35,577 nt of DNA from Paracoccaceae bacterium (GCA_014879735.1 JACSRN010000087.1:1-35577); one strand, 5' to 3'. Positions 15,792 through 25,003 are shown, numbered from the stretch's first letter. The notes: generated from the sequence alone by a model not told the origin. Numbers and translations: made by a program.

Positions 15792-16694
15792 TCAGAGGGC
15801 GCGATACCAAGCGGCGATGCGTGCCAGTTCCTGATCGGCCTCGGGGGCGCGGCCCGACAGGGCCGGGAAGACGTGCTGCATCCCCGGCACCACCGAGAGT
15901 GCGACGTTCACGCCCTGCGACTTGGCCTTGGCGGCCAGCGACTCGGAATCGCTTTGCAGCGTCTCGGCCCCGCCGCAAGTGATGTAGAGCGGCGGGAAGC
16001 CGGTGAAATCGTTTTCCAGCGGGTTGGCCAGCGGGTTCAGCGGATCGGTCGCGCCGCCGAGGAACATGCCGGCCATCGCTTCAAGGATCGGCTTGCCGAC
16101 CAGCGCATCGGTGGCGGCGTTGGTTTCCAACGTCTTGCCGCGCAGCGCCATGTCAAGCCAGGGCGAATAGGCGATGACCGCACCCGGAAGGGGCAGGCCA
16201 AGGTCGCGGAACTTCAGCACCGAAGCGATGGCGAGGTTGCCACCCGCGCTGTCGCCTGCAGTCAGAATGTTCCTCGCCTCGAACCCTTGGGCCAGCAGCG
16301 CTTTGTAAGCGGCCACGGCATCCTCGATCTGGGCGGGGAAGGGGTGTTCCGGCGCACGGCGATAGTGCAGAATGCAGGCGGTCACGCCCAGCACTTTAGC
16401 AAGATGGCCCGCCATCTTTCGGTGGCTGTCGGCCGAACCAACAGCAAACCCGCCGCCATGAGTATAAACGATCACGCGCTTGGCGTCGGCGCCCACGGGC
16501 AGGGCCCAGATCGCCTCGACCCCGCCGACATGGTCGCTCTTGTAGGTGACGTTCTCCGGTTCCAGCGCGGGCTGGCCCCATTCGTCGAACATGCTGCGCA
16601 GGTTGGCGATGGTCAGGCCGGGGTTCGCGACCATCTGGTCGGTCCAGCTCTGATAGAGCGCTCGCAGTGAATCGGCTTCCTTGCTGATTGCCAT
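15792..16694 (-). CDS. chnC: Alpha/beta hydrolase of the HSL family, probable epsilon-caprolactone hydrolase
   Basis: This 300-residue hydrolase should open epsilon-caprolactone to 6-hydroxyhexanoate. It has the HSL-family oxyanion motif HGGGF (79-83), the nucleophile elbow GDSAGG with Ser149, and His274 in PGMQHVF. The acid residue is probably Glu244 or Asp249 in GGAETLQSDS. No signal peptide is seen, so it acts in the cytoplasm. Lactonases of cyclohexanone pathways belong to this family, and the gene lies directly upstream of chnB in the same operon; the exact substrate is inferred from that. The ATG at 16694 follows TTTGGAGGATCAA; an in-frame TTG further up would swallow the ribosome site. 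Confidence 0.85.
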   Translation of the reverse strand: MAISKEADSLRALYQSWTDQMVANPGLTIANLRSMFDEWGQPALEPENVTYKSDHVGGVEAIWALPVGADAKRVIVYTHGGGFAVGSADSHRKMAGHLAKVLGVTACILHYRRAPEHPFPAQIEDAVAAYKALLAQGFEARNILTAGDSAGGNLAIASVLKFRDLGLPLPGAVIAYSPWLDMALRGKTLETNAATDALVGKPILEAMAGMFLGGATDPLNPLANPLENDFTGFPPLYITCGGAETLQSDSESLAAKAKSQGVNVALSVVPGMQHVFPALSGRAPEADQELARIAAWYRAL

Positions 16695-16904
16695 TTGATC
16701 CTCCAAAGGTGGCGTTCCGGTCCGGTCCGTTCCCCCTGCGTTCGATCCTCCATCGGCGCAGGGATCGCGGAGTATCCCTAATCAGAGGACGTTACAGGTA
16801 TCAGCCGCGCCTCGTATTGAACGTGCCTGCTTGTCGCGTTGCATCTTCTTGCTGTTTCGCGCCCCGATGCGATCACGACCGGGGCGCGGTGGTCAGATGT
16901 GAGG
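16695..16904 (-). other. 210-bp gap between fadB-like and chnC-like genes
   Basis: No gene is seen. It holds a hairpin at 16858-16888 just after the fadB-like stop. The remainder is less GC-rich (around 16770-16830) and long enough for an internal promoter for chnCBA-etf-pcaF. No confident -35/-10 pair was identified. Confidence 0.4.
16858..16888 (-). other. Hairpin after the fadB-like gene
   Basis: A perfect nine-bp stem (cgcgccccg / cggggcgcg) with a 13-base loop begins about 16 bp past the fadB-like stop on the transcribed strand. On the minus strand it is followed by AAACAGC, not by a T-run. Confidence 0.5.
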
Positions 16905-18968
16905 TCAACCTGCGTTCAGGCTGTCCAGAGTCTGGCCCGTTGCGGCCAGCCGCGCCAGCAACGGCGGCACCGCCCATCCCTGCGGGTATGCTGCGGCCAG
17001 TGCCATGTAGCGCTGCACGAGGGCGTTCACCCCAAGGCTGTCGGCATGATGGATCAGCCCGCCGCGCCAGCGCGGGAAGCCGTAGCCATGCACAAGCACC
17101 AAGTCGATGTCTTGTGGCCGCTCGGCGATACCTTCCTCCAGTATCGCGCAGGCCTCGGCGATCATGGCCAGGGTGATCTGTTCGACAATCTCATCGGCTG
17201 TGAAGTCGCGCCGGGTCCTGCCCATCTCTGTCGAAACCTTGCGGATTTCCCCTGTCACCAGCCCGGACACCACTGCCTTTCCCGCCGCGTCATAGTCATA
17301 CCACCCCGCACCGGTCTTGCGGCCAAGCCGCTGGTGATCCGAGACCAGACGCTCAACCAGGGGGACGTGACGCGGCTTCGCGCCGGGGACCTGCCGCTTG
17401 ATGTTGGCGTAAGCGATGTCGAGCCCTGACATGTCCTGCGCCTCATATGGTCCCATCGCCATGCCGAAGCCCCGCATCGCGGCATCGACCTCGTTGGGCA
17501 GGGCACCTTCGGCCAGAAGCAGGTTGGCCGCTTGCCGGTAGCGCGTCAGAATCCGGTTGCCGATGAACCCGTCGCAGACGCCTGACAGGACCGGGATCTT
17601 TCCTAAACGCCGCGCCAGTGCGAAGGCCGCGCCAAGCGTCTCGTCCGATGTGCGGTCGCCATTCACGATCTCCAGCAGCTTCATGATATGCGCCGGGCTG
17701 AAAAAATGCAGGCCAAGAAAGCGCGACGGAACCGCCACGCTATCGGCCAGCCGGTTCACGTCGAGATAAGAGGTGTTGGTGGCAAGGATCGTTTCTGGTG
17801 GCAGCACAGTTTCAAGCTCGGCAAAGATCGCGCGCTTGACCACGAAATCCTCGAAAGCCGCTTCAATAGCCAGATCGGCAGGTGGCAGGTTGGCATAACC
17901 GACGACAGAGGTCAGCCGCTCTTGGATCGCCGCGCCCTCGGTGGCGGAAAGCGTGCCGCGACCGATGCCTTGGTCCACCAGCTTGCGCAGGTTCTCCTCG
18001 GCCCGCCCCGCCCCGGCGGGGTCGCGTTCAACGACGGTCACCGCAATGCCGGCACCGGCCAGCGCATAGGCGATTGAAGCCCCCATGTTGCCGCCGCCGA
18101 CCACGATGGCCGTGGCGATGTCCCGCGCGGGTCTGGGATAGGTGCGCCCCCTGTTGCCCGCCGCCCGTTCGGCAAAGAACATATGTCTAAGGGCCCGCGC
18201 CTGCGGTGAGGCGCGCAACTTCAGAAATGCCGCGCGTTCTCGCGCCAGCCCTTCGATCAAGGGCAGACTGGCCGTTTCCGCGACCAGCCCCACCGCGACC
18301 GGCGGGGCAATCTGGCCCGGCATCCGGCGCGTGATATGGGTTTGCATCGCGGCCACCGCGTCGGCGTCGGCCTGAGGCGCTGGACGCTGGTCCGGCCCGA
18401 TCGCCGCAGCAAGGCGCACGTCGTCAAGCGCCAAGGCAGCAGCCAGCGGATCGTCTGCAATCTCATCGACAAGCCCCATCGACAGCGCCTTGCCTGCGGC
18501 GATGGCTTTGCCGGTCACAATCATGTCCAGCGCTGCCTTGACTCCGATCAGCCGTGGCAACCGCTGCGTGCCACCCGCGCCGGGGATGATACCCAGAACC
18601 ACCTCGGGCAATCCCACCTGCGCTTCGGGGACTGCGATGCGATAACGGCAGGCCAATGCGATTTCAAGCCCGCCCCCCAGCGCCGCGCCGTTGATCGCCG
18701 CAATCGTGGGGATCGGAAGGCTGGCCAGGTGCAGCAAGACATCGTTGAGGTGCGGTTCAATGGGCGCTTGGGCGAACTCTTTGGCATCCGCACCGGCGAC
18801 AAAGGTTTTGCCTGCTCCGGTCACGATCAGCCGGTCTGCGCCCCGTGCCACCGCTGTCTCCATCCCGCGCAGAAGGCCCCCCCGAATTTCAGCATCGAGA
18901 AGATTCAGCGGCGGATTGTTGATGGTCAGGATTGCCGCACCATCGCTCAGTTCAAGATCAACAGACAT
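16905..18968 (-). CDS. Bifunctional enoyl-CoA hydratase / 3-hydroxyacyl-CoA dehydrogenase (FadB/PaaH-like)
   Basis: This 687-residue protein should hydrate 2,3-dehydroadipyl-CoA and oxidise the product to 3-oxoadipyl-CoA. The N-terminal crotonase domain (1-190) has the oxyanion-hole stretches [10 protein letters not shown] and [18 protein letters not shown], with Glu102 and Glu122 ([20 protein letters not shown]) as the expected catalytic pair. The NAD-binding dehydrogenase domain starts near 285 ([19 protein letters not shown], 289-307). It contains [15 protein letters not shown] with the catalytic His, and ends with two 3HCDH C-terminal repeats. The ATG at 18968 lies 8 bp after the aldehyde dehydrogenase stop and follows GGTGAGG. 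General fatty-acid beta-oxidation is an alternative role; context favours adipyl-CoA. Confidence 0.88.
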   Translation of the reverse strand: MSVDLELSDGAAILTINNPPLNLLDAEIRGGLLRGMETAVARGADRLIVTGAGKTFVAGADAKEFAQAPIEPHLNDVLLHLASLPIPTIAAINGAALGGGLEIALACRYRIAVPEAQVGLPEVVLGIIPGAGGTQRLPRLIGVKAALDMIVTGKAIAAGKALSMGLVDEIADDPLAAALALDDVRLAAAIGPDQRPAPQADADAVAAMQTHITRRMPGQIAPPVAVGLVAETASLPLIEGLARERAAFLKLRASPQARALRHMFFAERAAGNRGRTYPRPARDIATAIVVGGGNMGASIAYALAGAGIAVTVVERDPAGAGRAEENLRKLVDQGIGRGTLSATEGAAIQERLTSVVGYANLPPADLAIEAAFEDFVVKRAIFAELETVLPPETILATNTSYLDVNRLADSVAVPSRFLGLHFFSPAHIMKLLEIVNGDRTSDETLGAAFALARRLGKIPVLSGVCDGFIGNRILTRYRQAANLLLAEGALPNEVDAAMRGFGMAMGPYEAQDMSGLDIAYANIKRQVPGAKPRHVPLVERLVSDHQRLGRKTGAGWYDYDAAGKAVVSGLVTGEIRKVSTEMGRTRRDFTADEIVEQITLAMIAEACAILEEGIAERPQDIDLVLVHGYGFPRWRGGLIHHADSLGVNALVQRYMALAAAYPQGWAVPPLLARLAATGQTLDSLNAG

Positions 18969-18976
18969 GTCAGACC

Positions 18977-20431
18977 TCACCGTACCGGCGCGGAATTGCG
19001 CGAGATGAACTTGGTGGACAGATAACCGTCAAAAGTCTCGGTCCCACCTTCGCTGCCATAGCCACTGTCACGCACCCCGCCGAACGGCGTTTCTGGCAAT
19101 GCAAGACCAAAGTGGTTGATGCTGACCATTCCCGCCTGAAGGCACGCCGCCGAACGGTCGGCGCGCTCCAGCGAGTTGGTGAAGATGTAGGATGCAAGGC
19201 CGAACGACAGGCCATTGGCGCGCGCCAATCCGTCCTCAATTTCGCGGAAGGGCGACACAACCGCGACCGGCCCGAAAGGTTCGTCGCGCATCAGGGCGAT
19301 GCTGTCGTCCGGCGTATTCACGATTGTGGGCGCGTAGAAACTGCCGCTGTTGCCGATCCGCGCGCCCCCGGTCAGCACTTCGGCGCCGTTGTCGCGCGCA
19401 TCCGTAACCAGCTTTTCCATCGCTGTCACGCGGCCCGCATGACAAAGCGGCCCCATCTGCGTGCCCTCGGCCAAGCCGTCGCCGACCTTGACCGCCTCAA
19501 ACGCCGTCACCAGTTCCGACAGAAACCGCTCGTGAATGCCCGCCTGCACATAAAACCGCGTCGGGGAAATGCAGACCTGCCCGGCATTGCGCAGCTTGTT
19601 GCCCGCCAGCGCCCGTGCCGCCGCCCCGGCATCTGCATCGTCGAAGACCAGCACCGGCGCATGGCCCCCCAGTTCCATCGTAGCCCGCTTCATGTGTTGG
19701 CCCGCCAGCGCGGCAAGATGCTTGCCCACTTCGACCGAGCCAGTGAAAGTGATCTTGCGCACGACCGGATGCGCGATCAGCGTTTCCGAGATGAAGGCTG
19801 AATTGCCCCAGACGAGGTTCAGACACCCCTCCGGCAGACCCGCCTCCTGCAGGAAGCGCGCGATAGCTAGGCAGCCCGCCGGGGCTTCGGCCGGACCCTT
19901 CAGGATCATCGTGCAGCCAGAGGCCAGCGCCGCCGCCACCTTGCGCACGGCTTGGCTGAGCGGGAAGTTCCAGGGCGTGATGGCCAGGCAAACGCCAACA
20001 GGTTCACGCACCACCAGATGCTGCACCGTTGGATTGCGCGAGGGCACGATGCGGCCATAAATGCGGCGGCACTCTTCGGCGTGCCAGTCAACGTGATCGG
20101 CGGACGACCGCACCTCGATCAGCGCCTCGGCCAGCGGCTTGCCTTCATCCAGCGTGATCCAGCGGGCGATCATCGCATCGTTTTGCCGCAGAAGATCGGC
20201 GAACCGGCGCAGGATCGCGCCACGATCGGTGGGCGAACGGTCCTTCCAAGTGGCAAAGGCCGATTCGGCGTGGCGCACCGCACGCTCCAGATCCTCGGCC
20301 GTGGCCTGGGGAATTCGGCCAATCTCGACCCCGTTGGCCGGGTTGATGACCGCCCGATCGCCGGTAGTTGCACTCGCCAGCCAATCCTTGCCGATGAGGT
20401 GGCGGATTTGCGGGTAATCCAGATTATTCAT
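18977..20431 (-). CDS. chnE: NAD(P)-dependent aldehyde dehydrogenase, probable 6-oxohexanoate dehydrogenase
   Basis: This 484-residue protein belongs to the succinate-semialdehyde dehydrogenase branch of the ALDH superfamily and should oxidise 6-oxohexanoate to adipate. Catalytic residues are present: Asn155 in ITPWNFP, Glu253 in TMELGGHAP and Cys287 in [10 protein letters not shown] preference for an omega-carboxylated aldehyde fits the SSADH-like family. It is the first gene of the minus-strand operon. The ATG at 20431 follows GAGGACGTGAACATC; a more distal ATG at 20473 has no ribosome site. The gene symbol is assigned by role. Confidence 0.82.
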   Translation of the reverse strand: MNNLDYPQIRHLIGKDWLASATTGDRAVINPANGVEIGRIPQATAEDLERAVRHAESAFATWKDRSPTDRGAILRRFADLLRQNDAMIARWITLDEGKPLAEALIEVRSSADHVDWHAEECRRIYGRIVPSRNPTVQHLVVREPVGVCLAITPWNFPLSQAVRKVAAALASGCTMILKGPAEAPAGCLAIARFLQEAGLPEGCLNLVWGNSAFISETLIAHPVVRKITFTGSVEVGKHLAALAGQHMKRATMELGGHAPVLVFDDADAGAAARALAGNKLRNAGQVCISPTRFYVQAGIHERFLSELVTAFEAVKVGDGLAEGTQMGPLCHAGRVTAMEKLVTDARDNGAEVLTGGARIGNSGSFYAPTIVNTPDDSIALMRDEPFGPVAVVSPFREIEDGLARANGLSFGLASYIFTNSLERADRSAACLQAGMVSINHFGLALPETPFGGVRDSGYGSEGGTETFDGYLSTKFISRNSAPVR

Positions 20432-20507
20432 GATGTTCACGTCCTCGCTTGGCAGCGCCACCCGCTGTTCCATTGATGCAAGCGGGATAAGGCGGGCAGC
20501 TTCTTTA

Positions 20508-20522
20508 TTCCGCTATGCGGAA
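20508..20522. promoter_or_regulatory. Probable IclR-type operator in the divergent promoter region
   Basis: The palindrome ttccgc-tat-gcggaa is of the 15-bp size bound by IclR-family regulators. A further ttccgc half-site follows at 20528-20533. The site lies just downstream of the predicted minus-strand start and just upstream of the plus-strand -35, so one regulator could control both operons. Binding by the adjacent IclR protein is inferred. Confidence 0.6.
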
Positions 20523-20537
20523 AAACATTCCGCAGTA

Positions 20538-20566
20538 TTGACGTGGACCATATCTTTGCTTTAGAG
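20538..20566 (+). promoter_or_regulatory. Predicted promoter of the iclR-acd-adh-caiB operon
   Basis: TTGACG at 20538-20543 is followed after 16-17 bp by TTTAGA/TTAGAG near 20560-20566. It points to the GTG start at 20607 and overlaps the opposing promoter. The -10 is a weak match. Confidence 0.4.
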
Positions 20567-20575
20567 ATCATTCAA
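20547..20575 (-). promoter_or_regulatory. Predicted promoter of the aldh-fadB-chnCBA-etf-pcaF operon
   Basis: On the minus strand TTGAAT (20575-20570) and TATGGT (20552-20547) are spaced by exactly 17 bp. Transcription would start near 20540, so the IclR-type palindrome at 20508-20522 would lie just past +1, a repressing position. Confidence 0.45.
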
Positions 20576-20606
20576 TACGCAGCATCTGTCCTTGAGGAGG
20601 GACACC

Positions 20607-21398
20607 GTGAGGCCAAGGAAGGAGAAACCCGAGGATGACGAACAGGACCGCGACTTCGTGGTGGCCTTGGCGCGCGGCCTGGAACTTCTGCGCGCCTTCC
20701 GGCGTGAGGGCGAGGCGCTGGGCAACCGCGATCTTGCCGAACGCGCGGCGCTCAGCAAATCCACCGTCTCACGGCTGACCTACACGCTGCACAAACTGGG
20801 GTATCTCAGCTACAACCCAGACACCGCGCGCTACGTGTTGGCGCCCCCGGTGCTGTCACTGGGCTTTTCCTGCCTTGCCGGGATGCCCCTGCGGCAACTG
20901 GCCAAGCCTTACATGCAGGAACTCGCCGATTACACCGGGATGCCGGTGGCAATGGCCAGCCGCGACCGCCTGTCGATGGTCTATCTGGAACGCTGCAAGG
21001 GCACCAATGCGGTGACGCTCGCGATCGAAGTCGGCGCGCATATCAAGCTGGCCACCACCGCAGTCGGCCGGGCCTGTATCGCCGCCCACCCCGAGGACGA
21101 GCGCGCCCGGATGATCGACGAGGTGCGCGAGCACGAAGGCGAGAACTGGCCAAACGTCCAGCCCGGTATCGAAAAGGCGATCGAGGATTACCAGACCCGT
21201 GGCTACTGCACCTCCTATACCGAATGGAAGCGCGACGTGAACGCGGTGGCGGTGCCCTTCATCCCACGCGACGGCTCGCCCATCGTCGCCTTCAACTGTG
21301 GCGGCCCCTCGCAGACCCTGACGCGCGACTGGATAGAAAGTGATGTCGCGCCCCGCCTTATCAACGTTGTCCGCCACGTGGCGGCCGTAGCCCCCTGA
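20607..21398 (+). CDS. IclR-family transcriptional regulator
   Basis: This 263-residue regulator has the N-terminal winged helix of IclR proteins (about 18-80: VVALARGLELLRAFRREGE, then NRDLAERAALSKSTVSRLTYTLHKLGYL). An effector-binding GAF-like domain follows (about 95-260: YMQELADYTGMPVAMASRD, GAHIKLATTAVGRACIA). A GTG start at 20607 is preferred because GGAGGGAC lies six bases ahead; a TTG at 20592 would overlap that site. It heads the plus-strand operon and faces a palindromic operator in the divergent region. A pathway intermediate is the likely effector, which cannot be read from sequence. Confidence 0.92.
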   Translation: MRPRKEKPEDDEQDRDFVVALARGLELLRAFRREGEALGNRDLAERAALSKSTVSRLTYTLHKLGYLSYNPDTARYVLAPPVLSLGFSCLAGMPLRQLAKPYMQELADYTGMPVAMASRDRLSMVYLERCKGTNAVTLAIEVGAHIKLATTAVGRACIAAHPEDERARMIDEVREHEGENWPNVQPGIEKAIEDYQTRGYCTSYTEWKRDVNAVAVPFIPRDGSPIVAFNCGGPSQTLTRDWIESDVAPRLINVVRHVAAVAP

Positions 21399-21412
21399 CC
21401 CCAGAGAATACC

Positions 21413-22576
21413 ATGGCCCTAGACTCCGATACACTCGCCCAGTTCCTCGACGCGCTCGACCGCTTCGTCAAGGAACGCCTGATCCCGAACGAGGCGCTGG
21501 TCGCCGAAGAAGACGCGATCCCGCCCGCGCTGGTGCAGGAGATCCGGGAAATGGGCCTTTTCGGCATGTCGATCCCAGAGGAATACGGCGGCCTTGGCCT
21601 TTCCATGTCCGAAGAGGTGCAGGCCGCCTTCGTGCTGGGTCAGACCTCGCCGGTGTTCCGCTCACTGGTCGGCACCAACAACGGCATCGGGTCGCAGGGC
21701 ATCATCATCGACGGCACCGCCGAACAGAAGGCGAAATACCTGCCCGCGCTGGCTTCCGGCGAAATGATCGCCTCCTTTGCGCTGACCGAACCGGATGCTG
21801 GGTCGGATGCAGGCAGCTTGCGCACCACCGCCCGCCGCGATGGTGACCATTTCGTGCTGAACGGGACCAAGCGCTATATCACCAACGCGTCGCGCGCCGA
21901 TGTCTTCACCGTTTTTGCCCGCACCAATCCCGAGACAAAGGGATCGTCCGGCGTCAGCGCCTTCATCGTCGAGGCCGGAACGCAAGGCCTGTCGCTGGGC
22001 CAGCCCGACAAGAAGATGGGTCAGAAGGGCTCGCACACCTGCGACGTGATCCTTGAAGATGTCCGCGTCCCCGCCGCCAACATCATTGGTGGCCCGGCGC
22101 GGGAAAACCAAGGCTTCAAGACCGCGATGAAGGTGCTGGACCGGGGGCGTCTGCATATCTCGGCAGTCTGCGTCGGGGCGGCCGAACGGCTGATCCGCGA
22201 TGCGCTGGCCTATGCTATGGAGCGCCGCCAGTTCGGCGAACCGATTGCCGAAAAGCAACTGATTCAGGCCATGCTGGCAGACAGCCGCACCGAAGCCTTC
22301 GCCGCCCGCTGCATGATCGAGGAAACAGCCCGGCGCAGGGACGCCGGGGCGAACGTGTCCACCGATGCCGCCTGCTGCAAGATGTATGCCTCGGAAATGG
22401 TGGGCCGGGTGGCCGACCGGGCAGTGCAGATCCACGGCGGCGCAGGCTACATGGCCGAATATGCCGTCGAACGCTTCTACCGCGATGTGCGCCTTTTCCG
22501 CATCTACGAAGGCACCACCCAGATCCAGCAGGTTCTGATCGCGCGGAACATGATCCGCGATGCTGCTGCCGCCTGA
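21413..22576 (+). CDS. Acyl-CoA dehydrogenase, probable adipyl-CoA dehydrogenase
   Basis: This 387-residue FAD enzyme should desaturate adipyl-CoA to 2,3-dehydroadipyl-CoA and pass electrons to the ETF encoded by the opposite operon. The family blocks are present: ASFALTEPDAGSDAGSL for flavin and substrate binding, GQKGSHTCDVILEDVRVP, and the C-terminal RIYEGTTQIQQ with the catalytic base Glu366. The length is normal for short- and medium-chain enzymes. It starts 14 bp after the iclR stop. Chain-length and dicarboxylate specificity come from context only. Confidence 0.88.
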   Translation: MALDSDTLAQFLDALDRFVKERLIPNEALVAEEDAIPPALVQEIREMGLFGMSIPEEYGGLGLSMSEEVQAAFVLGQTSPVFRSLVGTNNGIGSQGIIIDGTAEQKAKYLPALASGEMIASFALTEPDAGSDAGSLRTTARRDGDHFVLNGTKRYITNASRADVFTVFARTNPETKGSSGVSAFIVEAGTQGLSLGQPDKKMGQKGSHTCDVILEDVRVPAANIIGGPARENQGFKTAMKVLDRGRLHISAVCVGAAERLIRDALAYAMERRQFGEPIAEKQLIQAMLADSRTEAFAARCMIEETARRRDAGANVSTDAACCKMYASEMVGRVADRAVQIHGGAGYMAEYAVERFYRDVRLFRIYEGTTQIQQVLIARNMIRDAAAA

Positions 22577-22590
22577 CCGAACCGGAGCCC

Positions 22591-23748
22591 ATGATGGATT
22601 TCAACTTTCTCGCCACCCCCAGCATCGTCTGCCAGAGCGGCGGCCTCGCCCAGCTTGGCAGCCTGACCAAAGGTCTGTCAGTCACCCGCGCCTTCGTGAT
22701 CACCGACCCCGGCATCGTCGCCTGCGGTTTTGCCGGTGAGGCGGTCGCGGCACTCAAAGGCGCAGGCATCGCTGCCGAGATCTTTGATAAAGTGCAGGCC
22801 GACCCACCCATCGCGGTTGTCGAGGCCGCAGTTGAGGCCGCGACTAGCTTCGGCGCCGACGGCGTCATCGGTCTGGGCGGCGGCAGTTCGCTCGATACCG
22901 CAAAGGTCGTGGCGGTCGCCGTGGCCAGCGGCCAGCCGATTGCCGACATGATCGGCGTGGACCGCGTGAGGGGCCAGCGCCTGCCACTGATCCAGGTGCC
23001 GACCACCGCCGGAACCGGGTCCGAGGTGACCTGGGTTTCGGTGCTGACATCGGAGAGCCACGAGAAGAAGGCGGTCTATGCGCCGCAGCTTCTGCCCGAC
23101 ATCGCCCTTCTGGATGCCAAGCTCACGCTCGGGATGCCACGTTCGATCACTGCGGCCACCGCACTGGATGCGATGGTGCATGCGATCGAGGCCGCAACCA
23201 GCCGCACCCGCAAGAACCCTATTTCCGACGGTCTGGCCGACAAGGCGCTGGTCCTTCTGGGCCAGAACCTGCCCCGCGTGCTGGATACCCCGACGGACCT
23301 TGAGGCGCGCGAAGCGATGTTGCTGGGCGCCACTCTGGCCGGGATGGCCTTCATCAACGCCAGCGTCGGCGCGATCCACGCGCTGTCCTATCCCCTTGGC
23401 ACCGGTTTCCACGTTCCGCACGGCCATGCCAACGCGCTGGTGGCAGGCCCGGTCCTGCGCTTCAACCTGCCCGTCGCCGAGGCGGAATACGCCCGCCTGT
23501 CGCGTCTCCTTTTGCCTGCCCGCCATTTCAACTCCGACGCGGCGGCGGCCCTTGCCCTGATCGAGGAAATGGAGCGGATGCTGAAGGCCAGCGGCCTCAA
23601 GGCCCGCCTGTCCGAGGTTGGTGTGACCGAGGCCGCCATTCCCGGCATGGCAAACGAGGTCGTGACCGGTATCAGCCGGCTGCTGGCCACCAACCCGCGC
23701 GACATGACGGCCGACGACGTGGCCTCCCTTTACCGCGAGGTGTTGTGA
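22591..23748 (+). CDS. Iron-containing alcohol dehydrogenase, probable 6-hydroxyhexanoate dehydrogenase
   Basis: This 385-residue group III alcohol dehydrogenase should oxidise 6-hydroxyhexanoate to 6-oxohexanoate. It shows the NAD-binding GGGSSLDTAK (97-106), VPTTAGTGSEVT and the four metal ligands Asp193, His197, His263 and His277 (ALDAMVHAIE, IHALSYPLG, HVPHGHANA). Family members include 4-hydroxybutyrate and 1,3-propanediol dehydrogenases. The known ChnD of cyclohexanol degraders, as I recall it, is a zinc-type enzyme, so this would be a non-homologous replacement. The next codon pair ATG-ATG leaves the start uncertain by one residue. The stop overlaps the next start (TGATG). Confidence 0.85.
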   Translation: MMDFNFLATPSIVCQSGGLAQLGSLTKGLSVTRAFVITDPGIVACGFAGEAVAALKGAGIAAEIFDKVQADPPIAVVEAAVEAATSFGADGVIGLGGGSSLDTAKVVAVAVASGQPIADMIGVDRVRGQRLPLIQVPTTAGTGSEVTWVSVLTSESHEKKAVYAPQLLPDIALLDAKLTLGMPRSITAATALDAMVHAIEAATSRTRKNPISDGLADKALVLLGQNLPRVLDTPTDLEAREAMLLGATLAGMAFINASVGAIHALSYPLGTGFHVPHGHANALVAGPVLRFNLPVAEAEYARLSRLLLPARHFNSDAAAALALIEEMERMLKASGLKARLSEVGVTEAAIPGMANEVVTGISRLLATNPRDMTADDVASLYREVL

Positions 23749-24950
23749 TGCCCGGCGCGCTTGACGGAATCCGCGTCCTTGACCTCAGCCGCGTGCTGGG
23801 CGGCCCCTATTGCACCCAGACGCTGGCCGACCATGGCGCCGAGATCATCAAGGTCGAGCCTCCGCAAGGGGACGAGACGCGCGAATGGGGCCCGCCCTTC
23901 AACGACGGGCTTTCCGCCTATTTTTCCGGCGCCAACCGCAACAAGCGCTCCATCGCCATCGACATCGGCAAGCCCGAGGGGCGCGACGTGATCCTGCGCC
24001 TGCTCGAAGGCGCCGACGTCCTGGTCCACAACTTCAAGTCCGGTGCTTTGGAAAAATGGGGTCTCGGCTATGATGCGGTGCTCAAGAACCGTTTTCCCCG
24101 CCTGATCCTTTGTCACGTCACCGGCTTTGGTGCCGATGGCCCGTTGGGCGGCTTCCCCGGCTATGACGCCGTGGTGCAGGCGATGACCGGCCTGATGAGC
24201 ATCAACGGAAACCCGGCCAATGGCCCGACGCGGATGGGCACGCCCATCGTGGATATCGGCACAGGACTCATCGCCTGCAATGCGGTGCTGGCGGCTATCA
24301 TCGAACGGTTCCGCTCTGGGCTGGGCCAAGCAATCGAAGTGCCACTTTACGACTGCGCCATCAGCATGATGCACCCGCAAGCTGCAAACAGCCTCATGTC
24401 GGGAAAGGTCCCGGTTGCCACCGGCAACGGGCACCCCAACATCGTGCCCTATGACATGTTCGAAACCCGAACCGGCAAGTTATACCTCGCCGTTGGCAAC
24501 AACGGCCAGTTCGCCAAGCTCTGCGAGGTGCTAGGCCTGTCCGACGTCCCGCAAGACCCCCGCTTTGCCGACAACGCTGCCCGGCTGGCCCACCGCGCCG
24601 AAATCACGGAAATCCTGTCTGCGCGCCTTGCGGAGAGCGACGCCCGGGCGCTTGAACCCGCGCTGCTGCGCGCAGGTGTCCCGACAGGCGTGGTGCGCAA
24701 CGTGATCGACGCGCTTGACCACCCGCATACCCGCCATCGCGGCATGGTGGTGTCGGTCGGCAGCTACAAGGGCACTGGCGTTCCGGCACGTCTGTCGCGG
24801 ACACCAGGCGAAGTCCGCGCCGCCCCGCCCCGGTTCGCACAGCATAGCCGTGTCCTGCTCAAGGAGGCGGGTTTTTCGGAACAGCAGATCGACGATCTGA
24901 CGCAGTCGGGCGTCGTTCTTGAGGAACGGACGGACACGGTTCAGAGATGA
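23748..24950 (+). CDS. CaiB/BaiF-type class III CoA-transferase, probable adipate CoA-transferase
   Basis: This 400-residue family III CoA-transferase should activate adipate to adipyl-CoA using another acyl-CoA, perhaps succinyl-CoA made by the thiolase of the same pathway. Typical segments are VLDLSRVLGGPYCTQTLADHGAEIIKVE (10-37, split by conserved glycines), NRNKRSIAIDIG, and the catalytic aspartate Asp169 in TPIVDIGTG, exactly where the family has it. The ATG at 23748 overlaps the upstream stop codon, implying coupled translation with the alcohol dehydrogenase. Acceptor and donor identities are inferred from context. Confidence 0.86.
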   Translation: MPGALDGIRVLDLSRVLGGPYCTQTLADHGAEIIKVEPPQGDETREWGPPFNDGLSAYFSGANRNKRSIAIDIGKPEGRDVILRLLEGADVLVHNFKSGALEKWGLGYDAVLKNRFPRLILCHVTGFGADGPLGGFPGYDAVVQAMTGLMSINGNPANGPTRMGTPIVDIGTGLIACNAVLAAIIERFRSGLGQAIEVPLYDCAISMMHPQAANSLMSGKVPVATGNGHPNIVPYDMFETRTGKLYLAVGNNGQFAKLCEVLGLSDVPQDPRFADNAARLAHRAEITEILSARLAESDARALEPALLRAGVPTGVVRNVIDALDHPHTRHRGMVVSVGSYKGTGVPARLSRTPGEVRAAPPRFAQHSRVLLKEAGFSEQQIDDLTQSGVVLEERTDTVQR

Positions 24951-24960
24951 CGCGCAAAGC

Positions 24961-24980
24961 CGGGCCGCCAACTCGGCCCG
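24961..24980 (+). other. Hairpin between caiB-like and araC-like genes
   Basis: The bases cgggccg-ccaact-cggcccg form a seven-bp stem 10 bp after the CoA-transferase stop and 24 bp before the regulator start. No T-run follows; partial termination is possible. Confidence 0.4.
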
Positions 24981-25003
24981 ACCGCCAATAAAGGGGGAGC
25001 CAG

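Noticed and set aside
20592-20606. TTG start for the IclR regulator
   Set aside because: It overlaps the GGAGGGAC ribosome site that serves the GTG at 20607.
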